The notes under the pieces were generated by a model that was not told the origin of the DNA, made no database searches, and saw only the letters and a list, made by a program, of their open reading frames with translations. From Sialis fuliginosa (Eukaryota; Arthropoda; Insecta; Megaloptera; Sialidae), in contig OY540812.1 of the NCBI GenBank assembly GCA_961205875.1, forward strand, positions 32,311,098 to 32,375,097: DNA of 64,000 nt, in the 5' to 3' direction. Below are positions 46,995 to 57,730 of this stretch, in pieces (position 1 is the stretch's first letter; each line of letters opens with the position of its first letter). The translations under genes were made by a program, and so were the position numbers.

Positions 46995-47620
46995 ATTAAA
47001 AAAATACTTTTTACTTGAAGTATTAACAGCTCTGCTATGTATTTGTATAAAAAAAGTTTAATTTAAAAAAAATATAGATACAAAATGATTATTTTTAATC
47101 ACGAGATAAAATTTCAATGATTTTTTAAATTCAATATGTATCAATCGCGTCACGTTTGCAATCAAAATATTTTATTTTGATTCGTGCTTTAAAATTTTAA
47201 CAAAATTTCTAATAAAAACTTAATTAATTGTTTTGTACATTTCACAAATAATTTATTTTTGATTTGAGACGCCAAGATAATATAATAATATTTAAATAAT
47301 AAATAAACCACGATGCGTCGCCACTGGCTGCACTTTCAATGGCTAAACCATCTGTTTTACCTATACAACTTTACATCATTTTTTATTACGCTACTTGTTG
47401 GATGTATTACAGAAAAATATTGTTTTCTACACGAGAATGTAAAGACAAATATTTTAATAATTTTGTACTATGATAATTTTCATTACAAAAAATTAAATAC
47501 GATATAATTTAACATAACAACTTTATAATCTTTGTTGTTAAACTATGATTCGCATAAATATTCTTGGGAGAGAAAGGTGAAGCGGGGTCTGGTGGCAGAA
47601 AATATTGAATTGTCTGTAGA
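46995..47620. other. AT-rich stretch, no gene seen
   Basis: No feature recognised. Confidence 0.55.
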
Positions 47621-48368
47621 ATAGAGTAATCCGGTCAAAAATGAAAAACCCTTAAAAATCTGTTTAATGTAATGTATAGGTAAAAAAAACTTTGTAGAAC
47701 ATTTTTTCATACTCCAAAAGTTTATCTCGACCCCAAATTGTCAAATTAAAATAAAATGCAATTTTCAAACGCTTCCAATTGCGCGCCATGTTGCGTGACG
47801 TTATAATTCAGTATTGAAATGTCAGTCAATGCTTAAATATACAAGTATCAACGATAAACATGGAAAACGCACGAAAAATAATAAGTTATAAATATTGTTT
47901 CGTACCATGTTGTAATAATTCAACTCACAAAACTCCTGGAAAAAGATTTATAACTGTGCCAGAAGGAAACTAAGGAAAAAATTAAAAGTAAGGTTATTCT
48001 ATATAGTTGCAATATGTACCATAATAATATACTCGAGAAATTACGGCTTTCTAAGGACAACAATATCAAATTTGAGGATTTGAGCTCATTTTTAGAATTC
48101 TTCTATTTAGTTTTTATAACTCACGCGTTAAAACTTTGTATACAAACAACATTGATAGCTGGACAGAATATGAATAATGACGTCACAAACACATCAACCA
48201 ATCACGTCGCGTTTTAAATGCGAGCTGAATTTTACGACTTTTAATATTGAATAATTTAAAATTGAGCAATAAAAAAACAATTTGTTCAGTGCAATTATTA
48301 ATTTTTTAACCTAATCTTTTTAGTTGAATAATATAAAAGGTATATCAAAAATTTCAGGATTACTCTAT
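47621..48368 (+). mobile_element. TIR element with a THAP exon (P-element-like derivative)
   Basis: The inverted ends ATAGAGTAATCC (47621) and GGATTACTCTAT (ends 48368) enclose 748 bp, and 'ggtcaaaaatga' and 'tcaaaaatttca' extend the similarity. Near the left end it carries a THAP-type zinc-finger exon. P elements and relatives have transposases with an N-terminal THAP domain, so this looks like an internally deleted derivative. I could not find an 8-bp target duplication. Confidence 0.6.
47860..47987 (+). pseudogene. THAP-domain exon remnant
   Basis: ATG at 47860 opens MENARKIISYKYCFVPCCNN, then STHKTPGKRFITVPEGN and TAA at 47971. The pattern CxVPxCxN...KTP.K.F..VP is the N-terminal half of the C2CH THAP zinc finger. 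A shift of one base just before the stop restores a basic RKLRKK.LK run, which is the expected continuation, and this runs into a good donor AAAA|GTAAGG at 47988. So it is a first coding exon with a small indel. The His and second half of the finger would lie in a later exon that I cannot find. Confidence 0.75.
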
Positions 48369-48369
48369 T

Positions 48370-48970
48370 TATTAAATATGTAAATTTGCGAAAAAAAGTA
48401 TATTTTCTACTGTAAATAAATAAAACAGAATTTAATGATAGATAAGGGTTTTAAACGCTAATTATTGACTATCTACAGAATCAAGAACAGCTCTGATTAG
48501 ATACAGATCTAATCGCCACAAGCACCGTCAAGTAGGGTGCTACAGGTACTACAAAACAAAAGTACCTACACGCAAAGGTACTCACATAGTGAAACATATC
48601 AGGGACGGATTCAGGTGTCCTTTTTCCAAGGGTTATTTTAAGAAAAATTTGCAACTGCAAATACTTTTTTTTGTTTTTTGCTTTTTTGCTCTACACTGTA
48701 TACTCCTCTCTTCACTTTGTATATGTCTCTCTTACAAAGTAAAGTGACCTTTTTTAGCTGTACACCTACACTCTTTTATATTTTTCTTTCTTCTTGCAAT
48801 ATTTCAACTACATAAATTAGCTTTTACAACTGCAGTTTTCATTTTTGGAACTGCAGAAACCAGCTACAACAACACACTAAAATAACCCCTGCATTTTACA
48901 GGATTACTTTAATTTGTAACCCTTGGTTTCTACTGACGCTACAGTCATTTTTAAACCAACTACAAAAAAT
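48370..48970. other. AT-rich stretch, no gene seen
   Basis: No gene is visible. T/C-rich low-complexity sequence lies at 48660-48790. Confidence 0.55.
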
Positions 48971-49345
48971 GATGAGGTTTTCAATTCGACAATATATATT
49001 TTTTATGTATATTCGGGCATAACTTCGATAAATATGCACCTATTTGGATGATTTTTTGTTTGTTTGAAACAAACTCCCGAGGTGGTACCATATCAATTTT
49101 ATCAGAATCTGAACATGGACTTCGTAGATACGCCACTCGAAAGGGAAAAATAAAAGAATTTTAAAAAACGACTTAAAAAAACCTAAACACACTGAAAAGT
49201 ATATAATAATTATATTAAACAGTTTTTGAAGACGGTGTCAAGCCAATAAAAACTTTTTAAGAAATAAAAAAATTAAATTATTATATTTAATTATTATATA
49301 CTTTTTAGTGTGTTTAGGATTTTTTTTAAGTCGTTTTTTAAGTTT
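48971..49345 (-). repeat. R5 family repeat, uninterrupted copy
   Basis: In reverse it reads through 'ggttttcaattcgacaatat' and 'tatgtatattcgggcataac', the point at which the 30.7-kb copy is interrupted. The tail (49150-49340) is itself an inverted repeat around 'cctaaacacactgaaaagta'. Confidence 0.8.
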
Positions 49346-49403
49346 TTTTTATAATAAATATTAAAACTAAATATATCCAACTTAATCACAATAAAACAGT
49401 GTC

Positions 49404-49447
49404 ACTCGACACGTGTTTCGACTTCACAAGAAGTTCTCATCAGAAGT
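49404..49447 (-). ncRNA. Hammerhead ribozyme-like motif 1
   Basis: On the - strand ACUU-CUGAUGAG is followed by a stem II hairpin (ACUUC-UUGU-GAAGU), then CGAAAC, then ACGUGUC and GAGU. This has the conserved CUGANGA and GAAA boxes, a GUC cleavage triplet, a stem III of only three pairs (ACA/UGU), and a 4-bp stem I (ACUU with GAGU, one G-U). Type I hammerheads with a minimal stem III are known from Penelope-like retroelements. The downstream 'agtgacactgttttattgtg' recurs next to motif 3. Confidence 0.75.
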
Positions 49448-50329
49448 CTAATAGTTCTAGACTTCTAGTAGTAATTAACAGACGTATTTCTGACATATGC
49501 ATATTCCCTTTACAATGTTTCCTATAGTGAAAAAATAATAAAGGTAAATTTGTAAACATTGTCAAATTGCATGTAGTTAGTGTTAAATCCAGGAGATGTG
49601 CCATCAAGTACTTCTCTCCTCTACCTTGGGTCAAAATGCATATATCATTGTTAAATTTAAGGTAAATATTTATAAAATTTTATATTTATAATATTTTCTT
49701 CATTAACATTTTCTAGAAAATCTGTTACAATACAAATGTATTTGAAATTTCCAACTTTTCCATCAAATCCCCCCCCCCCCATCCCCCGTGCTTAACTAAC
49801 TGGAATCAACACTGCATGAGGTTTACAAAAATTAAAACTATTTAATTTACCTATCACTTAAAGAAAGTTTTTCAGCTTTAAACTGCTTTTTTAAATTCGT
49901 TATTTTTTTTATTTAGCAAAATTCGTGAAAAACAATTGTAAAAAAGCATTTTATCTATAGTTTTTAACCATAAAAAGTTATTTTTTTAATAGCCCCTATA
50001 ATGCCGGCTTTAGACGCGCCAAGCCAACATGGGCGGCAGACGACCACACGGGTGTCATTTGGAACCGATTAATCGATCTAATAGTTTTTTTTTCGAAAAG
50101 ACCGAAAATTTTATTGTTCTAGAGTAGTTTAAATTCTAAAATGTATATTGAAAATTTTGTTTTTGGTTAAAATATTGTATCGTTTAAATAAATTAAAAAA
50201 TGTTCACTTTTCAATAATTTTATTATTATTTTTTAAACTTCAAAAAAGGAGCTTCCAAATTTGACAATATTATTTATTATTATTATTATTTTTTACTTTT
50301 TCTTGATTAAATATTTTGACATTTAGACA
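49448..50329. other. AT-rich stretch; possible Penelope-type flank
   Basis: A 64-codon open - frame (49440-49634, including HLLDLTLTTCNLTMF) abuts the hammerhead but matches nothing I recognise. A C10 run is at 49770. A GC-rich patch 'gacgcgccaagccaacatgg' is at 50013. Confidence 0.4.
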
Positions 50330-50560
50330 AACAGCTGTTTTTATTTTTTATATATGTTCGAGCAAAACTCAGACAAATATGCACCGATTTGGACGATTTT
50401 TTTTCAAAGAGTATACTTTCGAGGTGGTACCATATAAATTTTATCAGAATCTGACCATGGACTTCAAAGATACGTCACTCAAAAGGGAAAAATATTTTTT
50501 TGTTTAAATAAAAATAAAACCGACTTAAAAAAAACCTTAAAAACACCAAAAAATACATAA
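50330..50560 (-). repeat. R5 family repeat fragment
   Basis: 'aaaactcagacaaatatgca', 'ttcgaggtggtaccatataa' and 'cagaatctgaccatggactt' match R5 inverted. A further R5 terminus, 'aaaaccgacttcaaaaactg', lies at 51088. Confidence 0.75.
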
Positions 50561-51189
50561 TAATTAAATATCAGTATGGGAAACCATACATGACTTCCAT
50601 GTTCAATAATATTTTTTTATGATTAAAATATTTTTAATTAATTTAAAAAATGTATTATAAATTTTCTTTTTTATAATTTTTTCACTTTTTTTGGGGGAAG
50701 AGGCATATAGATCATACAGCATGATCCATATACCCCCCCCCCCAAATTTGTATTATTTAATTTGCATAAATTTAATTCTTTTTTTGGAGGGGGGGGGATT
50801 TTTCCATAACCCCTTATCTATTAGCCCCAAAATCAGTAGGTCTATAGTACCCACTGAGACAAACATTTTCCCAAAAAATAATTCAAGTCGGTGCCCACAC
50901 ACAGCCACGCACAGCCGCCATGCGGACATTAACTTTTCTTTACGTTTTGAAGGTAGTACAATCAGAATGTGGTCTTATCTCGGACACAATGTTTTGACGA
51001 TATTACAATAGTTCCATTTCCTTCGGAACATAAAAGTAAAAAAAAAATTGGAATAAAAAAAACATTTTAAGAAATAAAAAATAAATAAAACCGACTTCAA
51101 AAACTGTTAAATTTAATTATTATGTGCTTCAGTGTTTTTTTTTAAGTTTTTTATATAGACTAGTTTATTTGACGGATGAATTTTAAAAC
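50561..51189. other. Low-complexity stretch
   Basis: It contains C10 (50733) and G9 (50790) runs and an open + frame of 106 codons at 50691-51011 that looks like chance. Confidence 0.45.
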
Positions 51190-51480
51190 AGCATTTTAAA
51201 TATCGACAATCGAGCGATCTGACAGCACACGCCACTGGCAGTAACAAGTCACGGTAACGACACACTGCACAGAGCAATGTCCTGAGTGCTAGGTGCGCGC
51301 GCACACCGCTCCCCGCTACTCGCTCTGGTCACTCAGCCAGCGTACCTGCGCTTACCTGTGCGACCATACAAACCACAGTGAGTCAGACGTGGTGTCCGCT
51401 TTACACCGCGTACACCTATAGTGCGATTGCCAGTGTAATAACAGTGTGTTCGGTAGCCAACATCACTCAACTCACATTTA
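51190..51480. promoter_or_regulatory. GC-rich promoter-like island
   Basis: About 290 bp of GC-rich, CpG-containing sequence ('gctaggtgcgcgcgcacacc', 'tttacaccgcgtacacc', 'actcagccagcgtacc') stands out from AT-rich flanks. On the - strand 'atggtcgcacag|gtaagc' at about 51370-51350 is an ATG followed by a very good splice donor. The island directly adjoins the tandem array with TATA-like words. It may be a transcription start region for a transcript I cannot see, or part of an element. This is inference only. Confidence 0.35.
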
Positions 51481-52290
51481 TAAAAACAGTGAACATTACA
51501 TTTTATATATATTTCAACTCAAACGACTAAGTACACGCACTACAATAGCGTCAACTACTTAAGTCACTTGTATAAAACCAGTGAAATTCAATTATTGTTA
51601 GGGACATTAGATCTTTTTTCTTATTTTGATTGTAACAACTCAGTACACGCAGTAACAGTGTATTCACTTAGCTTAAACGACTTAAGTCACTTATAGAACA
51701 TTAAAAATTAACATATATTTTTAAAATATTATATTCATAATTATGACTAACTTTTGTATTTTGTTTGTAACGACTAAGTACACTCAATAAATGTGTGTTT
51801 AGTGGCCAAAAGTGACTTAAGTTACTAGTATTTTTAAATGTAAAGTGAGTTTCCTTTTATATTTCGTTTATTATATTATAATTTTGTTTATAACAACCCA
51901 ATACACGTAGTATGTGCTCAGTATCTTAATGTGACTTAAGTCACTTGTATAAAAACAGTTTAATGTAATTTGGATTGTCATTATTAGGGATATTAAATGT
52001 TTTTATATTCTGTTGTTAACGGTTATAGTAAATATATGTTCAGAAATATAAACGACTTAAGTCACTTATATAAAAACAGTTTTATAAACTTAAAATCGGT
52101 TATAACCATTGTTAAGGGCATTCATTTTTTTATATTTTAATGACCTCAATTATGCTTGTACTTTTGTTTAATTGTAAATTTTGTTTTAATGACTTAAGTA
52201 CATACATAAAAAACAGTGAAAAGTTTTACAATTTTAAATAACCCGTAATATAATAATACTTTTATATTTAATAAAGAGGTGGCAAAAGTT
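51463..52290 (+). repeat. Degenerate tandem array with TATA-like words
   Basis: Six to seven units of roughly 95-135 bp begin near 51463, 51554, 51681, 51816, 51931, 52054 and 52191. The most constant part is 'cgacttaagtcacttgtata' followed by 'aaaacagt', that is, the palindrome GACTTAAGTC, then TATAAAA, then CAGTG. A second constant word, 'cgactaagtacac' or 'aacccaatacacg', occurs mid-unit in the early copies. Divergence increases toward the right. I see no coding content. Confidence 0.8.
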
Positions 52291-53002
52291 ATTTTTTGTT
52301 TCTTTAAAACCATACTGAAGCAGACACGTTTTTATCCATCAACTGTTTGTATTTTTTTACGATTGAGTGTTATCTTGTTATTTAAAAAAATTACATGCAT
52401 TTATTTGTTTATGATTTTTAAACAAACGCATTTTTATTACAAATTAAATATTAATATGCAAAGAGCTATTAAAAATAAAACATACATAATTAGGGTCAAC
52501 AAGTGTTGACACAAATAAGAATTTCTAGTGTCCCTAATAACTTATTTCTCAATCTGGTACTAGAAGTAACAAATCAATGTGCACTTAGTCATATTGGCTA
52601 CTGATATAATATGTAATACAATGTTGTGATGTGACTCAAACTTTAGTTGTTATCATCAATATGGTGGTTTTCCAATCGATTGTCGTGCAACAGATCATTC
52701 TAGCCGATAATACTGCTTCCTGTTTTTGGTGATTCGACAAATAAAACTGCAGGTGAAGTGTTTTTTTTATTATTATTGTTATTATAACGTATGTTTTGTT
52801 CTAGTCATTTTTATCTCGTTGTAAAGAATATTTGTTGGGGTCAATTCTAATTGTAAGTAAAATATGGTTATTATATTGTTCCCCGGTATCTTGGATATTA
52901 TAAAATATAAGAAGCCTTAATATCTCCCCCCCCTCCCCTTTCATAACAAAAATTTAATAAATTTTATATGAAAAAACAAAATAATTATTTTCTTATAAGA
53001 TA
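52291..53002. other. AT-rich stretch, no gene seen
   Basis: Nothing recognised except a C-rich run at 52926-52939. Confidence 0.55.
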
Positions 53003-53565
53003 CTAGCATCAGTTTTGGGTATGACCCCAGTAATGGCTATTTTTTTTAATTAAATGTACTGAATTAGAAATATTTGTTAATATTTGATTACTACCATTTC
53101 TGAATATTAATCTAATATATACATTTAATTGTTTTACAGCGTGATTTGATGACAATTGGTCAATAGGTGTCAAAATGGTGGACATTTAAACTAATTATTA
53201 TTATAATTTATTTATTAATTATTATATTATCATAGCAAATGCTTTACATTGTTTCAAGTTTGACGATTCTTTCTCTTATATCTTTTGTGTCGTAGTATTT
53301 ATCATTTTGTAATCATTAGCAAGTATCCATCACTGCGTGCTCATTACTGGTTTTACTTTATTCATTTCTGGAGAAAAAACATAAACAAAATAAAAGTCTA
53401 TAATTAAAAAAAAAAACTATATTTGCGGACTTTGATAATAAAATAGATAAAATAAAGAGTTTTATTAGTAATATGAGTTCATGAGAATTACAATTAAGAA
53501 GCCCGTCAATCACAAAAGCAGTAAACCTTGCTCTTATAGCGGCCATAACTGGTGCCCATACCTTA
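53003..53565 (+). mobile_element. R1 element, short copy with both ends
   Basis: The left end 'agatactagcatcagttttg' and the right end 'ggccataactggtgcccata' bound about 560 bp. This is the basic R1 form, lacking the tandem block of 27300-27905. Confidence 0.8.
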
Positions 53566-54204
53566 TTTATTATTTTCATTTTCCCTTCCGGAATAAACTC
53601 TTTAGATTTAACATTGATTGTAAGGAACTAAAAATATTTACAAATATCTAAATTATGATTACTTCTGTAAGGAAATTTTACTGAACTAAATAAGTTTAAT
53701 CATTGTCTTTATTTTATAAATTTAAACGGATCTTTAAAAATTTAAAATACTTTTTCAGATTATCTTATACATATACAAATGAATCCTCAATATTTTTTAT
53801 CTAGTGAAATTTTTATTTAACTTCATCAGCTCACCTAATTTTATATAGAATTTTTTTCATTAAATTTTTCATCCAATGAAATTTCCCATACAAGTGGTCA
53901 TTATCGAAATAATTGCAAAAGAACTACTATTTTAGAATGATAGATATTCATAACACTTAATAAATATTTTAGTAATGATTCATATGTTCAACTGATAATC
54001 GATTTTTACTGTTATAAATTCCTCCGTGGTTAGTATATCATTTTCTAGACGTTTTAAAAAACATATATTTGAATTTAATTATTATTATTATTTTTGTTAT
54101 GTACATATTGCAGATATGAAAATGCATATGATAAAACTTAGATTAGATTAGATTCTATATTTTATAATCATACTAGCGACCCGCCCCCGTGGTTTCACTA
54201 TTTT
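53566..54204. other. AT-rich stretch with an R9 5' fragment
   Basis: Nothing is visible until 'actagcgacccgcccccgtg' at 54172, an R9 start that breaks off directly into an R1 copy. Confidence 0.5.
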
Positions 54205-54655
54205 AGGATTGATGGGCTTATTTTTTGTAATTCTCAGGAACTCATGTTACTAATAAAACAATTACCTCTTCATGAAATCAATTTAATTAAGTACCAAACT
54301 CCGGAAATATAGTTTGTTTTTTTAAATTATAGCTTTTTATTTTGTTTATGTTTTTTCTTCAGTAATGAACAAAGTAAAACCAGTAATGGACACTTGCTAA
54401 TGATTACAAAATGATAAGTACTACGACTCAAAAGTTACAAAATAAAGAATCGTAAAATTTGAAATAATGTAACGTTGATGCTATGATAATATAATAATTA
54501 ATAATAATGATTAATTTTGACATCCATTGGCCGATTTTCATCAAATTAAGCTGTTTAACAGTCTATAGATTATGATTCAGTAAAGGCAATAATCAAATAT
54601 CAACAAATATTTCAAATTTAGTACATTTAATTAAACAAAAGTCCAACACTGGAGT
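54205..54655 (-). repeat. R1 element, copy joined to R9
   Basis: 'aggattgatgggcttatttt', 'actacgactcaaaagttaca' and 'aattaagctgtttaacagtc' are R1. It ends 'aagtccaacactgg' without the full terminus. Confidence 0.75.
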
Positions 54656-56030
54656 ATTATACAGACGAATAAGTTGAAGTTCTACGTGGGTGCTTACGTG
54701 ATAAAAAGACACCCAAAAAATGTCATATTTCTACGTCCAGGGGTTGATGAGTCTATGAATGACCGAGGAGAAATTCTTGTATAAATATATAGCATGTATT
54801 GAAATAATTATTTTTATGTCGTTTCAATGGAAGCAGTGAAATTATACTATTAAAGACAATAACAAAATTTAATGAAGCAACACAACTTGTTTTTTTATCA
54901 TGATCTTTGATAACGAGTTGTCTTACGGCATTACATTAATAACATTTTATAGTTTTGGATAAATATTTATCTATAAAAATATTATTTATATTAAATATTA
55001 AATTCCAAAAAAATATTCTATTTAATTTATGTGAGTTTATTTTTGTATAGGTATATTTTATAATTAACTTTTTATTGTTTATTTTTATTAATATTTTATC
55101 AAGAAATTTATATTTTTTTAACCCTTTCGCGACTTTTGGTACACATATGTACTTGTACGTACCACTAAGTTCGTTTTGCAATTTATCATTCTTAAAATAT
55201 TTTATATTATGCAATAAAAATATTAAACATTTTTTGAAGATACGGTACTATGGGCTTCAGAAGTCGTCTGCCACCGTAAAGGTCATAATCGCTTACAACA
55301 TATTCGAAAATATTAAGACAAACATCATCGGTTATCTTTTTCTAGGGCGGAGCTTATATAGTTACATCATTTTAAATAAAAACACAAATATACGTCCATT
55401 TCATTAATTTATTTGATATCAAGTTTAACATACTTAAATTCTAAAATTCGAAATAACAAATACTTATTGCCACAAAATTTATTTATACAATTTTCAATAG
55501 ATTACATAATAATTTAATCGCACAAATATATATGAGTACTGTAAACGAAGAGTACTTCTTTATCTGGCAAAAGAGTTTCAAAATATATCTGTCTTTGTTT
55601 GGTATATGGAGAAATGATTTAAATATTATAATAATCAAATTGGAGGAGCTAACTAAGGCTGTGATAAGCGAATTTCAATGAAAACTGGACGACCACTTCT
55701 GCATTTAACTTTACATAAAAGTACCACAAAATGGTACCTTGATTTTTTTCGACATTTTCTTATATAAAAAATAATTTTGACTTATTAAAAACATAAAAAA
55801 GTAATCCCATTTCCCTTATAAAAAATTCGTTCCTAAACATTTAAATAATTGAGAAATATTGATTTAATATTACCTCTCTTTCTTTTAAATAAAAATACCA
55901 CATATCGATTTATCAGATTTGTTAATAACTGGAAAATATGGCATATGCAATAATACTTGGGCAATTTCAAACATATTAATTATTTCAAAACTAAATTTTT
56001 ATACTTTCGTATGCATATTCATAGGCGTTT
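54656..56030. other. AT-rich stretch, no gene seen
   Basis: Open frames of 92 and 110 codons on opposite strands at 54936-55407 are Lys/Asn/Ile-rich and typical of AT-rich non-coding DNA. No gene recognised. Confidence 0.55.
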
Positions 56031-56345
56031 TTTTAAGGGGAAGCTATATGATCATTTCCGAAAACAGATAAAAATGTGGTCTCTGATTTCAGGTCAAAAC
56101 AAATACTTTCCGTTCTGTGCCTGTCTGTCTGTCCCGTAAATTCTTGTCGCATCGATTCAAATAAAAGTTAGGGTATAAGTATCCAAAAATTATGGGTGAT
56201 TATTTTTTTTAAAATCTCAAGAAACACGCATGTTATGTAAAAATTTTATAGTAAATATCTCTTTTATAGAGCATTACATTTTCTATAAAAAGGTTATTAC
56301 AATTTTTATTGTCACACGACAAACTGTTTTTATATTTTTGTTGAA
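56031..56345 (-). repeat. R4 fragment
   Basis: 'ctgatttcaggtcaaaacaa', 'gcctgtctgtctgtccc' and 'atctcaagaaacacgcatgt' match R4. Both termini are absent. Confidence 0.6.
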
Positions 56346-56788
56346 TAATCTTTTCGAATTATCATTTTTTAAATTCTACCATATTTGATAACCCTATGAT
56401 TTTTATTTAAATAACGAGGGATGTGTTTAATCTCCACCAACTAATTTGTGCATGAGCATCCGTTAAGAACTTGTTGAATATATTACAGAGCGAAGTTATT
56501 ACAATTATAAAATATGTATAGTGTTGGTTTTTTTTATTAAGTACGGTGTTCCCACGTTGTTGTTTTGTGAATACTTTGATACAAATTACCTTATTCAGTC
56601 ACGGGTTCATGAGAAAGCGGAAACAGCGCGGACAATGAAATTGCGACGTGGATTCAACATCATGCTGCATGCACTCACTCAATCAATCCTGTTACAGTTG
56701 TTATGTATAGAAAAGAAAATATATTCACCAGCAAAATATCTTTCATGGCTTCAAACCGACTGATGCTCTTATACGATGGACCCTTTTT
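56346..56788 (+). other. AT-rich stretch with a short balanced patch
   Basis: The + frame 56521-56763 is open and contains VHEKAETARTMKLRRGFNIM in a patch of more balanced composition (56600-56700). No family is recognised. An exon fragment is possible but weak. Confidence 0.25.
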
Positions 56789-57412
56789 AAGGTTCCGTAG
56801 AAAACTAAGAACCCTTATAATTTCGCTCCGTCTGTCTGTCTATATAAATTTTATATCGATTAAGATGAAATTTGGTATACGGACGTAGATTGATAACTCA
56901 AAAACAGAAATGATAAAATTTTTGAAAAAAAAAATGTTTTTGGACCCCCTTCTCATAGACTGAAAAGTATATTTAAAAAAAATTCACTTAATAATTTAAT
57001 TTATGTATGTTCAGAGTCGTTATCATAGCGTCCCCCCCTCTATTTTCTAAACTATCGATATAAAAAATCTAAAAAAAATTCGCGAATGTAGCTTTTAATT
57101 AGTACTTTCACTGAAAATTATAACGAACACTGTCAAAAAAATTTTGGACCCCTATCTCAGACTTAAAAATGTACTCACATTTTTTTTCGCTTACCCCATT
57201 GAGTGGGGTGTCCTTAGATAGGTTTCCTAAAATGCAATAAAAAATTATTTTGATTTTAACTTTTCAGTCACGATATATTTGCTTTCAAATGTCGTTATCT
57301 AGTCTAATTTCTAAACTATCAATTCAAAAAATCAGATAAAATTTCAATGAAAATTATAACGAACACTGTAACAAAAATAGTTTATGAAAATTTTTTAAAT
57401 AACTCTTTTTTT

Positions 57413-57586
57413 TAACAAACAGACAAAAACTATGGTTATGACTTATCAAATACAAATCCCCTAACCATAAAAATTGTAAGAGTTTAGACTTACACGTGTT
57501 TCAATAGCAATGCTATCATCATCAGAGTCTTAAAGACTTAAAGTGTCTTTAAGACACTTTTTATGGTTAGGGGATTTGTATTTGAT
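57413..57586 (-). mobile_element. Small insertion carrying a hammerhead motif
   Basis: About 174 bp is bounded by a 12-bp duplication AACTCTTTTTTT (57401-57412 and 57587-57598). The uninterrupted R3 copy at 42252-42263 shows the single, empty-site version. Inside, 'tacaaatcccctaaccataa' returns inverted as 'ttatggttaggggatttgta' around the hammerhead motif. Confidence 0.82.
57486..57530 (-). ncRNA. Hammerhead ribozyme-like motif 2
   Basis: On the - strand AGACU-CUGAUGA is followed by one extra base, a 6-bp stem II (GAUAGC-AUU-GCUAUU), GAAAC, ACGUGUA and AGUCU. Stem I is a perfect 5-bp helix (AGACU/AGUCU). The cleavage triplet is GUA, and stem III is the minimal ACA/UGU. The stems differ in sequence from motif 1 but the fold and boxes are kept. 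It lies inside an insertion with target duplications. Confidence 0.78.
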
Positions 57587-57730
57587 AACTCTTTTTTTAT
57601 AAATCGTACACGGGTATAAAAGTTGACTTGGGCCAAGAAATCCTTGTTTTATGTATAACGAATTCTATTAGTGAAAAAGACTACGGAACCCTATCATGTG
57701 CGTGCCCAACACGCATTTGGCTGTTTAATT

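Larger units (their letters stand above)
56789..57730 (+). mobile_element. R3 element, near-complete copy
   Basis: The left end 'aaggttccgtagaaaactaa' and the right 'gactacggaaccctatcatg' are inverted repeats. Interior blocks match 35436-35935 and 42100-42345. It is interrupted by a Penelope-like insertion at 57413-57586. Confidence 0.8.

Noticed and set aside
54936-55407. Overlapping 92- and 110-codon frames
   Set aside because: Lys/Asn/Ile/Phe-rich composition on both strands is what AT-rich non-coding DNA gives; no motif is visible.
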